A stretch of DNA of 64,000 nucleotides, taken from positions 1,724,615 to 1,788,614 of the forward strand of contig NZ_LUAX01000007.1 in assembly GCF_001695575.1 (NCBI RefSeq), written 5' to 3'. A program made the position numbers and the translations under genes. The DNA is from Vibrio europaeus (GTDB lineage: Bacteria; Pseudomonadota; Gammaproteobacteria; Enterobacterales; Vibrionaceae). The notes beneath the pieces are model-generated. The model did not search any database, was not told the DNA's origin, and worked only from the letters and a program-made list of their open reading frames with translations. Shown here one piece after another: positions 8,124 through 17,825 of the stretch; position 1 is the first letter of the stretch, and each line of letters opens with the position of its first letter.

Positions 8124-9305
8124 TTAAGATACTTTAATTATCGCTTCGGCTACGTAAGGAATGTCCTTTTCGGTCAGGCCAGCGATATTGATTCGACCAT
8201 CGCCTACCCCATAAATGCCATATTCTTCACGGAGTTGCGTCATCTGGTCTTGGCTAAAGCCTAGCACAGTAAACATACCTTTGTGACTTTCTATAAAGTC
8301 GAATTGTGAAGTATTGTGGCTATTTCTCAATTCGTTACACAAGGTCTGACGAAGATTAAGTAGACGTTGCTGCATTTCACTTAATTCTTGTTTCCAGACG
8401 CCTGTCAGTTGGTCACTTTGCAAAATGGTCTTAACCAACGCTGCGCCGTGATCAGGTGGCATCGTGTAAGTCGCACGTGCAAGTGTCAATAGTTTACCTT
8501 TTGCGTTGTTTACATCGCCTTGTGATTTACCAACCACAATGGCAGCGCCAGTGCGCTCACGGTACAAACCAAAGTTTTTAGAACAAGACGTGGTGATCAG
8601 CATTTCTTCTACATTGTCCGCCATAAAGCGTAGACCTTGCGCGTCTTCTTCGAGTCCATCCCCAAAACCTTGATACGCGATATCAACAAACGGGATGAAA
8701 CCATTTTTCTGAGAGAGCTCGGTGATCGCTTGCCAAGCAGCAAAGTCGATATCAGCACCTGTCGGGTTGTGACAACAACCGTGGAGCAAAACAACATCTT
8801 CTGGCCCTGCTTGAGCAAGATCTGACATCATTTTGTCGACATCAACTTGCTTAGTTTCAGGGCTAAAGTAGCTGTAGTGTTTTACTTTTAAGCCAGCGGC
8901 TTCCATAACAGGACGGTGATTGACATAACTTGGATTAGAGATCCAGACCGTGGTATTTGGCTGAGCTACTTTCATTAAGTCACCCAACATGCGTAGCGCA
9001 CCACTTGCACCTGGTGTTTGAATTGCAGCCACACGATCCATTGCAGAAGTGCCGTCAAGCAGCAGATTGACCATCGATTGGTTAAACTCTTCACAGCCTG
9101 CTAGGCCGACATAAGATTTGGTTTTTTGCTCAGCGACAACGATATCTTGAGCTTGAGAAATTGCTCTCATCACTGGTGTTTCGCCAGCGCTATTTTTGTA
9201 TACCCCAATGCCAAGATCCACTTTTTCAACACGTGGGTCATTGCGGTATGCAACAGATAAAGAAAGAATAGGATCCAATGTAGGAGTCGGTAAATGAGAG
9301 AACAT
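8124..9305 (-). CDS. tyrB: Aromatic/aspartate aminotransferase (class I, PLP)
   Basis: 393 residues from the internal ATG at 9305 (MFSHLPTPTLDP), which matches family starts better than the upstream one. It transfers amino groups between aromatic or dicarboxylic amino acids and 2-oxoglutarate in the cytoplasm. PLP-binding features are visible: HGCCHNPTG, the YQGFGDG segment and the Schiff-base lysine in TTSCSKNFGLYRERTGA. The C-terminal substrate Arg lies in VGDGRINIAG. Choice between TyrB and AspC is not certain; Vibrio homologues are usually called aromatic amino acid aminotransferase. Same strand as nrdG but 165 bp away, so probably its own promoter. Confidence 0.85.
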   Translation of the reverse strand: MFSHLPTPTLDPILSLSVAYRNDPRVEKVDLGIGVYKNSAGETPVMRAISQAQDIVVAEQKTKSYVGLAGCEEFNQSMVNLLLDGTSAMDRVAAIQTPGASGALRMLGDLMKVAQPNTTVWISNPSYVNHRPVMEAAGLKVKHYSYFSPETKQVDVDKMMSDLAQAGPEDVVLLHGCCHNPTGADIDFAAWQAITELSQKNGFIPFVDIAYQGFGDGLEEDAQGLRFMADNVEEMLITTSCSKNFGLYRERTGAAIVVGKSQGDVNNAKGKLLTLARATYTMPPDHGAALVKTILQSDQLTGVWKQELSEMQQRLLNLRQTLCNELRNSHNTSQFDFIESHKGMFTVLGFSQDQMTQLREEYGIYGVGDGRINIAGLTEKDIPYVAEAIIKVS

Positions 9306-9479
9306 GAAAGTCACAACCCTTTGAAATTCAAGTAACGAACTTCAACTTACCATCTAATCGATAGATCTAGAAATAAAATTTCATCGTGTCAGAGCAAAAC
9401 AGGATAAAAAACCAATCAGATTAACAATTATTTAACTTTTACATTTCCAACAGAGAGATCTACTGGTTGATATTCAACA

Positions 9480-9947
9480 TTACAGCTTAAAGCTATGGAT
9501 AATTTGGTTAGAACTCCCACGCCACTCTAAGTTTAAGTCTCGTTTGTCTTGTTCGTATTTGCCATCAATCAGCGTATCAATGTACTGAGTAATCTCCCTT
9601 TGCTCGTCACTTAGCTCAGCAAGCGTATAGCCTGTCCAGACCCAAATATCTTTATCTGGGCATTCTTGTCGGACGCGTTTAACCAATTTTAGGATGTGCG
9701 GCACATTTGCAGGATGAAGCGGATCGCCACCTGATAGGGACAAACCTCTGCGCTTTATTCTTGTATCGTTGAGATCCGCGATGATTTGGTCTTCCGCCTC
9801 TTGGGTAAACAACACACCAGAATCTAATCGTTGCGTCGATTGGTTATAACACCCTCGGCACTGGTGAACACAACCCGACACAAACAGCGTACATCGGGTA
9901 CCCGGTCCGTTAACAACGTCGATTGGATAATACTGGTGGTAGTTCAT
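9480..9947 (-). CDS. nrdG: NrdG, anaerobic ribonucleotide reductase activating enzyme
   Basis: A radical-SAM enzyme of 155 residues that installs the glycyl radical on NrdD. The [4Fe-4S]-binding CX3CX2C motif is Cys26, Cys30, Cys33 (CVHQCRGCY), followed by the SAM-binding GGDPLHP. Length equals E. coli NrdG (154). It lies 72 bp downstream of nrdD in the same operon, with a hairpin in between. Confidence 0.96.
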   Translation of the reverse strand: MNYHQYYPIDVVNGPGTRCTLFVSGCVHQCRGCYNQSTQRLDSGVLFTQEAEDQIIADLNDTRIKRRGLSLSGGDPLHPANVPHILKLVKRVRQECPDKDIWVWTGYTLAELSDEQREITQYIDTLIDGKYEQDKRDLNLEWRGSSNQIIHSFKL

Positions 9948-9969
9948 GATATCGCTCTTTAAATAAAAT

Positions 9970-9990
9970 GAGCCCTAACATCTAGGGCTC
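9970..9990 (-). terminator. Intercistronic hairpin between nrdD and nrdG
   Basis: GAGCCCTA / TAGGGCTC with a 5-base loop, followed on the minus strand by ATTTTATTT. The stem and imperfect T-tract suggest a leaky terminator or an mRNA-stability element that sets nrdG lower than nrdD. Confidence 0.55.
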
Positions 9991-10019
9991 GATTAGCAGT
10001 CGTTTCTTGCGAAAAAGGG

Positions 10020-12140
10020 TTACAGGTGCTTCACGCGTCGTTTCACTTCTTCTTGCTTGCCGAAGTTGAACGGTCTTGCATCTGGACTGCCTAGATAGCC
10101 ACAAACGCGTCGAGTAACGGATACTTTAGTCGAGTCGTGATTACCACAGCTTGGGCAGGTGAAACCTTTACTCGTACAATCAAACTCACCGTTATAACCA
10201 CACTCATAACACTCGTCGATCGGTGTATTTGTGCCATAGTAAGGCACGCGGCTGTAGCTGTAATCCCAAACGTTTTCTAGCGCTTCAATGTTACGCTGCA
10301 TATTTGGAAACTCGCCATAACAAATAAAGCCACCAGTAGAGATGTACGGATAAGGCATTTCAAAATCGATCTTATCGTAAGGGTTAACCTTCTTCTCAAC
10401 ATCTAGGTGGAAGCTGTTTGTGTAGTAACCCTTGTCCGTTACCCCTTTGATAACACCAAATTCTTTAGTGTCAATTCGACAGAATCGGCTACACAAGTTT
10501 TCACTTGGCGTTCCGTACAGGCTATAGCCATAACCTGATTCCTCAGCCCATTGATTCACTTTTTCTTTAAGATACTTAACCACGTCGATCGCTTTCTGAC
10601 GTAATACAGAATCATCGTAAACATGTGTCTCATCGCCAAACAGTGCATTGATGGTTTCATGGATACCAATGTAACCGAGTGAGATTGATGCACGACCATT
10701 CTTAAAGATGTTCGCGATTGGCTCATCCGCTTTTAGGCGAACGCCACAAGCGCCTTCCATATAGAGAATTGGCGCAACACGCGCTTTAACGTTTTCAAGG
10801 CGAGAAATGCGCGTCTCTAGTGCGCGACGAGCGAGGTCTAAACGCTCATCGAGTAACTTGTAAAACTGCTTTTCGTCGCGGTTTGCTGAAATTGCAATCC
10901 TTGGTAAGTTTAAACTCACGACACCTAGGTTGTTGCGACCTTCGTGAACAAGCTCACCATTTTCTTCGTATGTGCCCAAGAAACTACGACATCCCATCGG
11001 CGTTTTAAATGACCCGGTGATTTCAACCACTTTGTCGTAGTTCAGAATATCTGGGTACATGCGCTTAGAGGCACATTCAAGCGCCAGTTGCTTAATGTCG
11101 TAGTTCGGATCTTCTGACTTGTGGTTCAAGCCATCTTTGATGCCAAATACCAGTTTTGGGAACACCGCTGTTTTACGGTTTTTACCCAGACCTGCGATTC
11201 GGTTCTTCAGGATCGATTGTTGAATAAGTCGTGAAGCCCAGCTTGTACCAAGACCAAAACCAAAAGTGACAAATGGCGTTTGACCGTTTGCTGTGTGAAG
11301 CGTGTTTACTTCGTATTCTAGAGACTGAAATGCGTCATAACACTCTTTCTCAGTGCGAGCCGTTGCAAAGGCTTCAGGGTTAGGAATATCCCACTCTTTA
11401 GAAATCTCCAAATGCTTGTGATAGCTCGTCATCACGTACGGTTCAAGGACTTCGTCGATTCGGTTGATCGTCGTGCCACCGTAAATATGACTCGCGACTT
11501 GGGCGATAATCTGCGCGGTAACCGCTGTCGCTGTAGAGATTGATTTTGGCGTATCGATCTCAGCATTACCCATCTTAAAACCGTGAGTAAGCATGCCTTT
11601 GAGATCAATCAGCATACAGTTAAACATTGGGAAGAACGGCGCGTAGTCTAAATCGTGGTAGTGAATATCACCCAATTCATGTGCTTGAACGATATCACGC
11701 GGTAAAATGTGGGTCTTCGCGTAGTGCTTCGCAACGATGCCTGCCAATAAATCACGCTGAGTAGGAATAACCTTTCCGTCTTTGTTCGCGTTTTCATTGA
11801 TTAAGTCAACATTGCTTTCTTCAATTAAGCCTTCAATTTCGCGAGTCAGCGCACTCTGCTTCTCGCGCGCAATATCACGATCATGTCGGTATTCAATGTA
11901 AGCACGAGCAAGAGACTTGTAAGGCCCTTGCATTAGCTCGTTTTCTACTCGGGTTTGGATGTCATTGATGTGTACTTCATCGTGATCTTTTAGCTGAAGC
12001 TCCACCGCAAGTGCTACATTCAGTGCATAAATTGCGATTTCTTTATCAACCTGCTCTGCTGCTGATTCCACTGCAGCTTGAATACGATCCCTGCTAAACG
12101 GAGCTCTTGAGCCATCACGCTTGATTACGATAGGTTTCAC
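10020..12140 (-). CDS. nrdD: NrdD, anaerobic ribonucleoside-triphosphate reductase
   Basis: 706 residues; class III ribonucleotide reductase that makes dNTPs without oxygen. An N-terminal ATP-cone (about 1-95, VIKRDGSRAPF) is the allosteric site. The catalytic barrel follows, with the conserved PMGCRSFLG segment. Near the C-terminus a zinc site (CYECG ... CPSCG) precedes the glycyl-radical loop RVCGYLG with Gly681, the same number as in E. coli. Operon with nrdG. The upstream region carries two NrdR boxes and an FNR site, fitting oxygen- and dNTP-responsive control. Confidence 0.97.
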   Translation of the reverse strand: MKPIVIKRDGSRAPFSRDRIQAAVESAAEQVDKEIAIYALNVALAVELQLKDHDEVHINDIQTRVENELMQGPYKSLARAYIEYRHDRDIAREKQSALTREIEGLIEESNVDLINENANKDGKVIPTQRDLLAGIVAKHYAKTHILPRDIVQAHELGDIHYHDLDYAPFFPMFNCMLIDLKGMLTHGFKMGNAEIDTPKSISTATAVTAQIIAQVASHIYGGTTINRIDEVLEPYVMTSYHKHLEISKEWDIPNPEAFATARTEKECYDAFQSLEYEVNTLHTANGQTPFVTFGFGLGTSWASRLIQQSILKNRIAGLGKNRKTAVFPKLVFGIKDGLNHKSEDPNYDIKQLALECASKRMYPDILNYDKVVEITGSFKTPMGCRSFLGTYEENGELVHEGRNNLGVVSLNLPRIAISANRDEKQFYKLLDERLDLARRALETRISRLENVKARVAPILYMEGACGVRLKADEPIANIFKNGRASISLGYIGIHETINALFGDETHVYDDSVLRQKAIDVVKYLKEKVNQWAEESGYGYSLYGTPSENLCSRFCRIDTKEFGVIKGVTDKGYYTNSFHLDVEKKVNPYDKIDFEMPYPYISTGGFICYGEFPNMQRNIEALENVWDYSYSRVPYYGTNTPIDECYECGYNGEFDCTSKGFTCPSCGNHDSTKVSVTRRVCGYLGSPDARPFNFGKQEEVKRRVKHL

Positions 12141-12183
12141 CTTTTCTCCTTACCCCAGCATACTCACAGACTTATCCACAAAC

Positions 12184-12230
12184 ACACTATATAGGGCGAT
12201 TTATTTTTCGACTGACACTATATATTGTGG
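12184..12230 (-). promoter_or_regulatory. Tandem NrdR boxes upstream of nrdDG
   Basis: Box 2 at 12215-12230 (ACACTATATATTGTGG) matches the NrdR consensus ACACWATATATWGTGT at nearly all positions. Box 1 at 12184-12199 (ACACTATATAGGGCGA) keeps the left half. Their starts are 31 bp apart, three helical turns, which is the spacing NrdR needs. They lie about 45-90 bp before the nrdD start, over the likely promoter, consistent with repression. Confidence 0.85.
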
Positions 12231-12261
12231 CGTATTTAACGAGATGACACAGGAGAAAGTA

Positions 12262-12275
12262 TTGATTTTGATCAA
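12262..12275 (-). promoter_or_regulatory. FNR box upstream of nrdDG
   Basis: TTGATTTTGATCAA is a perfect match to the FNR consensus TTGAT-N4-ATCAA. It lies upstream of the NrdR boxes and about 125 bp before the nrdD start, a position suited to anaerobic activation. It could also serve the divergent secreted nuclease gene at 12434. Confidence 0.8.
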
Positions 12276-12433
12276 TAAAATTAGACCCTCGCTCAAGATC
12301 AAATCGATCTTAGTGGCACTGATCTCAGTTGCAAAGAAAATGATGAAAATTAGAAAAATGCAACAAATCGTACTTGCATTTTTGGGATGTCTTGTAGCAT
12401 AAAGGCTGCAATATATTTCATTGAGTTAAGCCT

Positions 12434-13321
12434 ATGCTACCCCCTAAAAAGTGGTCACTTTTTGTTTCTCTGTTATGTTGGCTCTCTTTTTACTCTAGTG
12501 CCAACGACTCCATTTATACGACTTGGAATATTGAGTGGTTGAGTGACACACCTTCTGAGCAGTTTTCTTCATCACAGCGAAACGAAGATGACTACCTCGC
12601 GTTGAGCCGTCATTTTGATTCTATTGCCCCTAAAGTTTTTGCCTTTCAAGAGGTCAACGACCCTGTCGCGTTGGAGCGCGTTATTGGATCTGACTATCAG
12701 TTGTTTTTTTCGCAAAGAAGCTTACCGAGTAATAGAAAGCATCAGTTTGACGAGATTAATCAATACACAGGGTTTGCAGTAAAGAAAGGAATATACGTTT
12801 CTAATCGCGAAGATTTCCGTCTCGATAGCAGTAGCAACAGTAAACTAAGATTTGCGACTTATATTGTGCTAAACCCAAACAGTGCTAATTCAGTCCATGC
12901 TTTGACTGTCCATTTGAAAGCACGTTGCTCTGGTGCCTACCGCAATAGTCGCGATTGTAAAACGCTAAAAGAACAAGGCAAAAACCTAAATCTTTGGATT
13001 AAAGAGCGAGAATCGAATGGTGAGTCTTACGTTATATTGGGCGATTTTAACCATAACCTCAGTTACCAAGGCGACTGGCTATGGAAAGAAATGACCCAAG
13101 GCACCTCTGCTCGCCTCGCATCAAAACAGACCAAGGCTGAGTGCAAAGTTAAATCGCGTAACAACCCAAAAAGGACTCACCAATTCAGGTCATTGATTGA
13201 TCATATCGTTGTTAGCGAAGCACTCACGACAACAAAGCCTGAGCAAAACGTTTTTCCAGTGTCAGACGTCCTCGATTATACACTGAGCGATCACTGCCCA
13301 TTGAGCGTGCAAGTAGATTAG
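12434..13321 (+). CDS. Secreted endonuclease/exonuclease/phosphatase family protein
   Basis: 295 residues with a signal peptide ending near FYSSA. The DNase I-like fold is marked by TWNIEWL, the metal-binding Glu in AFQEVND, the GDFNHN active-site strand and the terminal SDHCPLSV with the catalytic His. An internal Cys pair (ARCSGAYRNSRDCKT) may form a disulfide, as expected for an exported protein. Substrate could be extracellular DNA or a phosphodiester lipid; DNA is the better guess from the DFNHN motif. Monocistronic, divergent from nrdD. Confidence 0.8.
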   Translation: MLPPKKWSLFVSLLCWLSFYSSANDSIYTTWNIEWLSDTPSEQFSSSQRNEDDYLALSRHFDSIAPKVFAFQEVNDPVALERVIGSDYQLFFSQRSLPSNRKHQFDEINQYTGFAVKKGIYVSNREDFRLDSSSNSKLRFATYIVLNPNSANSVHALTVHLKARCSGAYRNSRDCKTLKEQGKNLNLWIKERESNGESYVILGDFNHNLSYQGDWLWKEMTQGTSARLASKQTKAECKVKSRNNPKRTHQFRSLIDHIVVSEALTTTKPEQNVFPVSDVLDYTLSDHCPLSVQVD

Positions 13322-13341
13322 GAGCTGTTTATCTCTCGTGG

Positions 13342-14388
13342 TTAAATATCGCTCGGATTGAGTACCACGATATCGCCCGCCTTAAGGCCTTTGCGTACAC
13401 GGAAATCTTCACCTAGTTGAACTAACCGTGTATGCACCTCACCACCTTGAACGACTTTGACATAATCCAGTTGCCCAACCTGATAGATAGCCTCTAGTGG
13501 AACACGCACGACTTGCTGTGTACCTAGCTCGACTGACACTCGTGCAAAGTTACCCGGGTATACTTTTTTCTCGGTTTCAAACGCCAATTTGATGAGATAA
13601 CTACGAGAGCCAGCATCTGCTGAGGGTGTAATTTCACTCACAGTAGAATCTATGATGATGCCATTAGTGGGTAAATCTAATGCCAGTGTTTTACCCAGCT
13701 CAATATGAGGTAAGACAGATTCTGCAATATCTGCCTCTACAACAAGAGATTGCGGGTTATACATAGATAACAAAGCGGAGCCCGGTGTCGCAGTGTCCCC
13801 TTGATGCGCCGATTTCTGAGTAATAATTCCATCAAAGGGAGCAGTAATAACACTATAGCCAAACGTGGTTTCTGCTTCGGTAACAGCGGCTTTAGCTTGC
13901 ATTAGCGCTGCTTGAGAGGTTTGCAAATGATTCTCTGCTTGGTCATATTGAGACTGAGGCACAAGCTTTCTGTTTAGGAGTTCCTTAACGCGTTGGTACT
14001 CTTTTCTCGCATTGTTTAACGTTGATAGGGCAGAGACAAGCGCTTGCTCTGTCTGTTCTACCTTAGCATCGAGATCCCCGCTTTCTAGGCGTATCAGAAT
14101 ATCCCCCTGCTTTACCTGATCACCAACGCTCACAATAACTTCGGCGACGGTGGCGGTTAACCTTGAGGCAACCGTCGCTTTTTGTTCAGCGACCACACGC
14201 CCTGAAAATTCTCTTTTTATCGTTTCTTCACTTGCAACAAGCTTAGCGGTGTCGAAGCTTGGAGCGCTCATCATACGGACTTGGCGCTCTACAGGCAGTT
14301 TTGGTGTAAACACTCCTGCCATATATAAAAACAGAACAGTTAAACCGCTAAACAGTAATCCACCCAGCAGCCATGTTTTCTTATTCAT
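13342..14388 (-). CDS. RND efflux periplasmic adaptor (HlyD/MFP family)
   Basis: 348 residues with an N-terminal membrane anchor (about 5-24), a biotinyl-lipoyl domain (VSVGDQVKQGDILIRLE), a helical hairpin (about 105-160) and the second lipoyl half with APFDGIITQ. It bridges the inner-membrane pump to an outer-membrane channel. The start overlaps the end of the pump gene by 8 bp, so translation is coupled. No outer-membrane factor is encoded here, so TolC is the likely partner. No terminator is obvious after the stop. Confidence 0.9.
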   Translation of the reverse strand: MNKKTWLLGGLLFSGLTVLFLYMAGVFTPKLPVERQVRMMSAPSFDTAKLVASEETIKREFSGRVVAEQKATVASRLTATVAEVIVSVGDQVKQGDILIRLESGDLDAKVEQTEQALVSALSTLNNARKEYQRVKELLNRKLVPQSQYDQAENHLQTSQAALMQAKAAVTEAETTFGYSVITAPFDGIITQKSAHQGDTATPGSALLSMYNPQSLVVEADIAESVLPHIELGKTLALDLPTNGIIIDSTVSEITPSADAGSRSYLIKLAFETEKKVYPGNFARVSVELGTQQVVRVPLEAIYQVGQLDYVKVVQGGEVHTRLVQLGEDFRVRKGLKAGDIVVLNPSDI

Positions 14389-17300
14389 TGTCGTCTCTCC
14401 TGCTTTCTCGGTGTTTTAATTCTTTGCTATGTATCGGCATACCATGCCCTTCAACTCGCTCATACGCGAGGTTATAAACCACTGGAATGACAATCAAGGT
14501 GAAGATGGTTGAGGCAGCGATCCCGAAAATGATCGCCCAAGCTAAGCCATTGAAGATTGGGTCTAGCGTGATAATGACATTCCCCAACAGCGTTGTTCCT
14601 GCAGTGAGTAGGATCGGCCTCATTCTTACTGCACCAGACTGGATTAGTGCCTTGTGTAGTGGTTCCCCTTTGGCAAGAGATTGCTGAATAAACTCAATCA
14701 AAACCAGTGAGTTGCGCACCACAATACCGGCGAGAGCAATCATACCAATCATGGCGGTCGCAGTGAACAACGCAGGGTTTGGATAACCGTTAATCTCTTG
14801 ACTCATACTGTTAAGCAACCAAAAGCCGGGCATGATACCAATAACGGTTAAGGGTATTGCCAGCATGATGATCCCGGCAACCGCAGGTAAGCTTGTTTGA
14901 ACTAGCATAACGATAAACACGCCAAATAGTGCTGCGCCATAGGCAATACCTAAGTCTCGAAACACATCGACGGTAATTTTCCACTCGCCTTCTCCACTCC
15001 AGACTACGTCGATATCTTCGTTAACCTGCCAAGGCTTACCTGAACCGTTGTTTAGGTAACTACGTTCGTTCCATTCAACCCAGTTGTTTTCAATCGGTCT
15101 AGTTTGGTCAGCTATGACATCGGCAATGATTTCACCGGGCACTCGACCCGCTGTTTCTGCGTACACATAAACGACAGGTTTCAGGTTCTTATGATAAATC
15201 GGCGTATGTACAACACGTTTTTCAAACCGCCCTATCTCACCTAACTGTACTAATGGTTGCGGCGCATCAACCAGCGATCCATTGCTGAGTGTCTTCACAA
15301 CACCTGCTTGCCCCCTAACATAAAGGCGTAACAGACTATCAAGATCATCCCTTTGGTCACGAGGTAAACGAATTTCTACTGCTAATGGGTTCACTTCTCG
15401 ATTAGAGCCCAGCTGACCAATCACATAACCGTTATTTGCCGCCGCTATGGTCTCGTTAACTTCTTGTATCGACACACCAGACAAAGCAGCTTTTTCTTGG
15501 TCGACAATAAATTGCCAAGCTTCTAGTTGCTCATCAATGCTGGTATCCACTTCTGTGACAAAAGGCTCTATAGAAAGACGCTCAGCAACACGTTGTGCCT
15601 CCACCATTAACTCTTGGTAGGAGGTATGATCCTTGCCATAAACTTCTGCGGTAATTGTAGCGATAACCGGCGGCCCGGGGGGAACTTCAACAAGTTGGAT
15701 TGATGCATCAAAACGATGAGCAATCTGTTCTAAATCACTGCGAAGTCGAGTCACTATTTCATGTGACTGCATGGAACGTTGGTCTTTTTCTGCCAGAACA
15801 ATACGTAGGTCGCCCTGATACGGTTGGTTACGCATAAAGTAATGCCTCACCATACCGTTGAAGTCCATTGGCGAAGCAATACCCGCAAAGCCAGATACCG
15901 ACTCTACTTCAGGTACAGTCACCAAATAGTCAGCAAAAACACGCAGCGTATTAGAGGTATCAACAAAACTTGAGGATTCAGGCATGTTTAACACCAACTG
16001 AAATTCGTTTTTATTGTCGTAGGGTAAAAGCTTCAGTGGTACCAGTCGCAATGCCGGTAAAAGTGCTGCGGCAATAAATAATCCCGCAACAATAGTCAGA
16101 AATAGCCATGCTTTTTTACGGCTTTTAAGCAACGGTGTCAGCAAACGCGCATAACCCTGATAGAGCGTTGATGACTCGAAATCATACTGACCTGACGAAG
16201 CAGCACCTTTTAGGATCTTCTTAGCAAGCCAAGGCGTGACAAAAAACGCCACTAGCGTACTCACCACAACGCTTACAGGTACATTAAAAGCCAATGGTGC
16301 CATATAAGGCCCCATCATCCCTGTAATGAAAAACATTGGCGTAAATACAATGACGATAGCAACCGTCGACATAATCAACGCACTACGTATTTCTCCCATC
16401 GCAAGTACAATTGCCTTTGAGCGAGGTAGATTTTTGCGTTTTAGATATCGTTCAATATTGTCGATGCTGGCTATTGGGTCATCCACAATCAAACCCAAAG
16501 CAAGAATTAGCGCAAACAAGGTGACTCGATTGATCGTGTAGCCAAACAGTAAGTCTAGTCCTAAAGCCGCGCCGTAACTTAATGGAATCGCAATCCCGAC
16601 GACAAGAGCACTGCGCCAGTTTAAAAACAAGCCGACAAGCACAACAACCGTCAGTACTGAAATGGCTAAACTTGAGACTAGATTGGAAACCTTGTCATCC
16701 GCGGTTTTACCGTAGTCTCGAATGATGTCGACTTTGACCGAAAGCGGAAACTGATTTTGTTGCAACTCATAGAGCTTCTCAACCGTTTGACTCGCGACAT
16801 CTACCGCATTCGCCCCTTTTTGTTTAGCGACTGAAATGAACACCGCCGGATGTTCCACTTTCTGTTTTGCATCGATATACCAAGTGTCACTGGAAGGCTC
16901 CGCTGCGCGCTCAATTACCTTCGCAATATCGCGAAAAAACACCGGTTTGTTATTGACGACGGCGACAACCAGATCACCGACCTCCTGAGCACTGGTAAGC
17001 AATCGACCCGACTCTATGAGATACCGATGGCCGTCAACCTGAATCGAGCCCGCTTGCTGTTTATTGTGGCTAACGTCAAATGCAAAGTTTAAATCCCGTA
17101 AGGTGATTCCAAAGCTTTCCATCGCAACCGAATCCAACTCGACACTAATGAGCTTCGATTCCCCACCGACCACTTCAACACCGTTTGTTGATGGAATTGA
17201 TTTGATGCCAAGTGTCGCCTGGTCTGCAATTCGCTTGAGATCGTGCCTGTCTACCTGTTTAGGATCGGTGGTATAAAGCGCCGCAACTACGATAGGCACA

Positions 17301-17722
17301 TCATCTATTTCGACAGGCTTTACTAACCAGCGAGTGACGGAAGGAGGAACATGATCTTGATTGGAGTAAAGTTTGTTATATAGCTTAACCAACGCATCTT
17401 CACGCGGTTCTCCGACAAAGAATCGAACAATAACCTGTGCGGCGCCATCTGATGAAGAGGAGTATACGTACTCAACCCCATCAATTTGGCTGAGCAATTT
17501 TTCGAGTGGCTCAGTCACCTGTCTTTCAACTTGTTGTGCACTTAAACCTGGCGCTTCAATCAACACATCCGCCATTGGCACTACAATTTGAGGGTCTTCT
17601 TCCTTAGGCGTCAGCCACAGAGACACCGCACCAACTGCCAACAGAAAAACAATAATAATGGGCGGAAAGAAGCTGTTCATTATCGAATGAACGGCACCAT
17701 CCTTGGTCGAACTTCTATTCAT
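14381..17722 (-). CDS. RND efflux transporter permease
   Basis: 1113 residues, proton-driven inner-membrane pump. Two repeats of large periplasmic loops and 12 predicted TM helices are visible. The proton-relay aspartates lie in TM4 (LGLIVDDPIAS). It is longer than AcrB-like pumps (about 1030) and begins with an extended N-terminus (MNRSSTKDGAVHS). SD AGGAGA precedes the ATG. It is downstream of a two-Cys ArsR regulator, with a possible 36-codon ORF bridging the gap, so it probably answers to sulfur or oxidative stress rather than antibiotics. Substrate unknown. Confidence 0.9.
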   Translation of the reverse strand: MNRSSTKDGAVHSIMNSFFPPIIIVFLLAVGAVSLWLTPKEEDPQIVVPMADVLIEAPGLSAQQVERQVTEPLEKLLSQIDGVEYVYSSSSDGAAQVIVRFFVGEPREDALVKLYNKLYSNQDHVPPSVTRWLVKPVEIDDVPIVVAALYTTDPKQVDRHDLKRIADQATLGIKSIPSTNGVEVVGGESKLISVELDSVAMESFGITLRDLNFAFDVSHNKQQAGSIQVDGHRYLIESGRLLTSAQEVGDLVVAVVNNKPVFFRDIAKVIERAAEPSSDTWYIDAKQKVEHPAVFISVAKQKGANAVDVASQTVEKLYELQQNQFPLSVKVDIIRDYGKTADDKVSNLVSSLAISVLTVVVLVGLFLNWRSALVVGIAIPLSYGAALGLDLLFGYTINRVTLFALILALGLIVDDPIASIDNIERYLKRKNLPRSKAIVLAMGEIRSALIMSTVAIVIVFTPMFFITGMMGPYMAPLAFNVPVSVVVSTLVAFFVTPWLAKKILKGAASSGQYDFESSTLYQGYARLLTPLLKSRKKAWLFLTIVAGLFIAAALLPALRLVPLKLLPYDNKNEFQLVLNMPESSSFVDTSNTLRVFADYLVTVPEVESVSGFAGIASPMDFNGMVRHYFMRNQPYQGDLRIVLAEKDQRSMQSHEIVTRLRSDLEQIAHRFDASIQLVEVPPGPPVIATITAEVYGKDHTSYQELMVEAQRVAERLSIEPFVTEVDTSIDEQLEAWQFIVDQEKAALSGVSIQEVNETIAAANNGYVIGQLGSNREVNPLAVEIRLPRDQRDDLDSLLRLYVRGQAGVVKTLSNGSLVDAPQPLVQLGEIGRFEKRVVHTPIYHKNLKPVVYVYAETAGRVPGEIIADVIADQTRPIENNWVEWNERSYLNNGSGKPWQVNEDIDVVWSGEGEWKITVDVFRDLGIAYGAALFGVFIVMLVQTSLPAVAGIIMLAIPLTVIGIMPGFWLLNSMSQEINGYPNPALFTATAMIGMIALAGIVVRNSLVLIEFIQQSLAKGEPLHKALIQSGAVRMRPILLTAGTTLLGNVIITLDPIFNGLAWAIIFGIAASTIFTLIVIPVVYNLAYERVEGHGMPIHSKELKHRESRRDDNE

Positions 17723-17825
17723 TCTGTTCTCCTAACACACTAATAGGCTTTAATCGGTGAGACGGACTTTTGAGCTGATAATCCCAAGGAATATTCATTT
17801 CTTCAATCACCTTAAAACTACTCAC
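17715..17825 (-). CDS. Possible 36-aa coupling ORF between arsR-type gene and RND pump
   Basis: A GTG at 17825 inside the end of the ArsR gene opens a frame (MSSFKVIEEMNIPWDYQLKS, then 16 more residues) whose TAG overlaps the pump's ATG in the form ATGAATAG. It overlaps both neighbours and fills the gap exactly. No Shine-Dalgarno is visible, so translation would depend on coupling. It may be a real small protein, a leader for coupling, or chance. Confidence 0.4.
   Translation of the reverse strand: MSSFKVIEEMNIPWDYQLKSPSHRLKPISVLGEQNE

Noticed and set aside
12121..12402. 93-aa plus-strand ORF
   Set aside because: Covers the nrdD start, the NrdR boxes and the FNR site; low-complexity Ile/Lys composition typical of AT-rich noncoding DNA.
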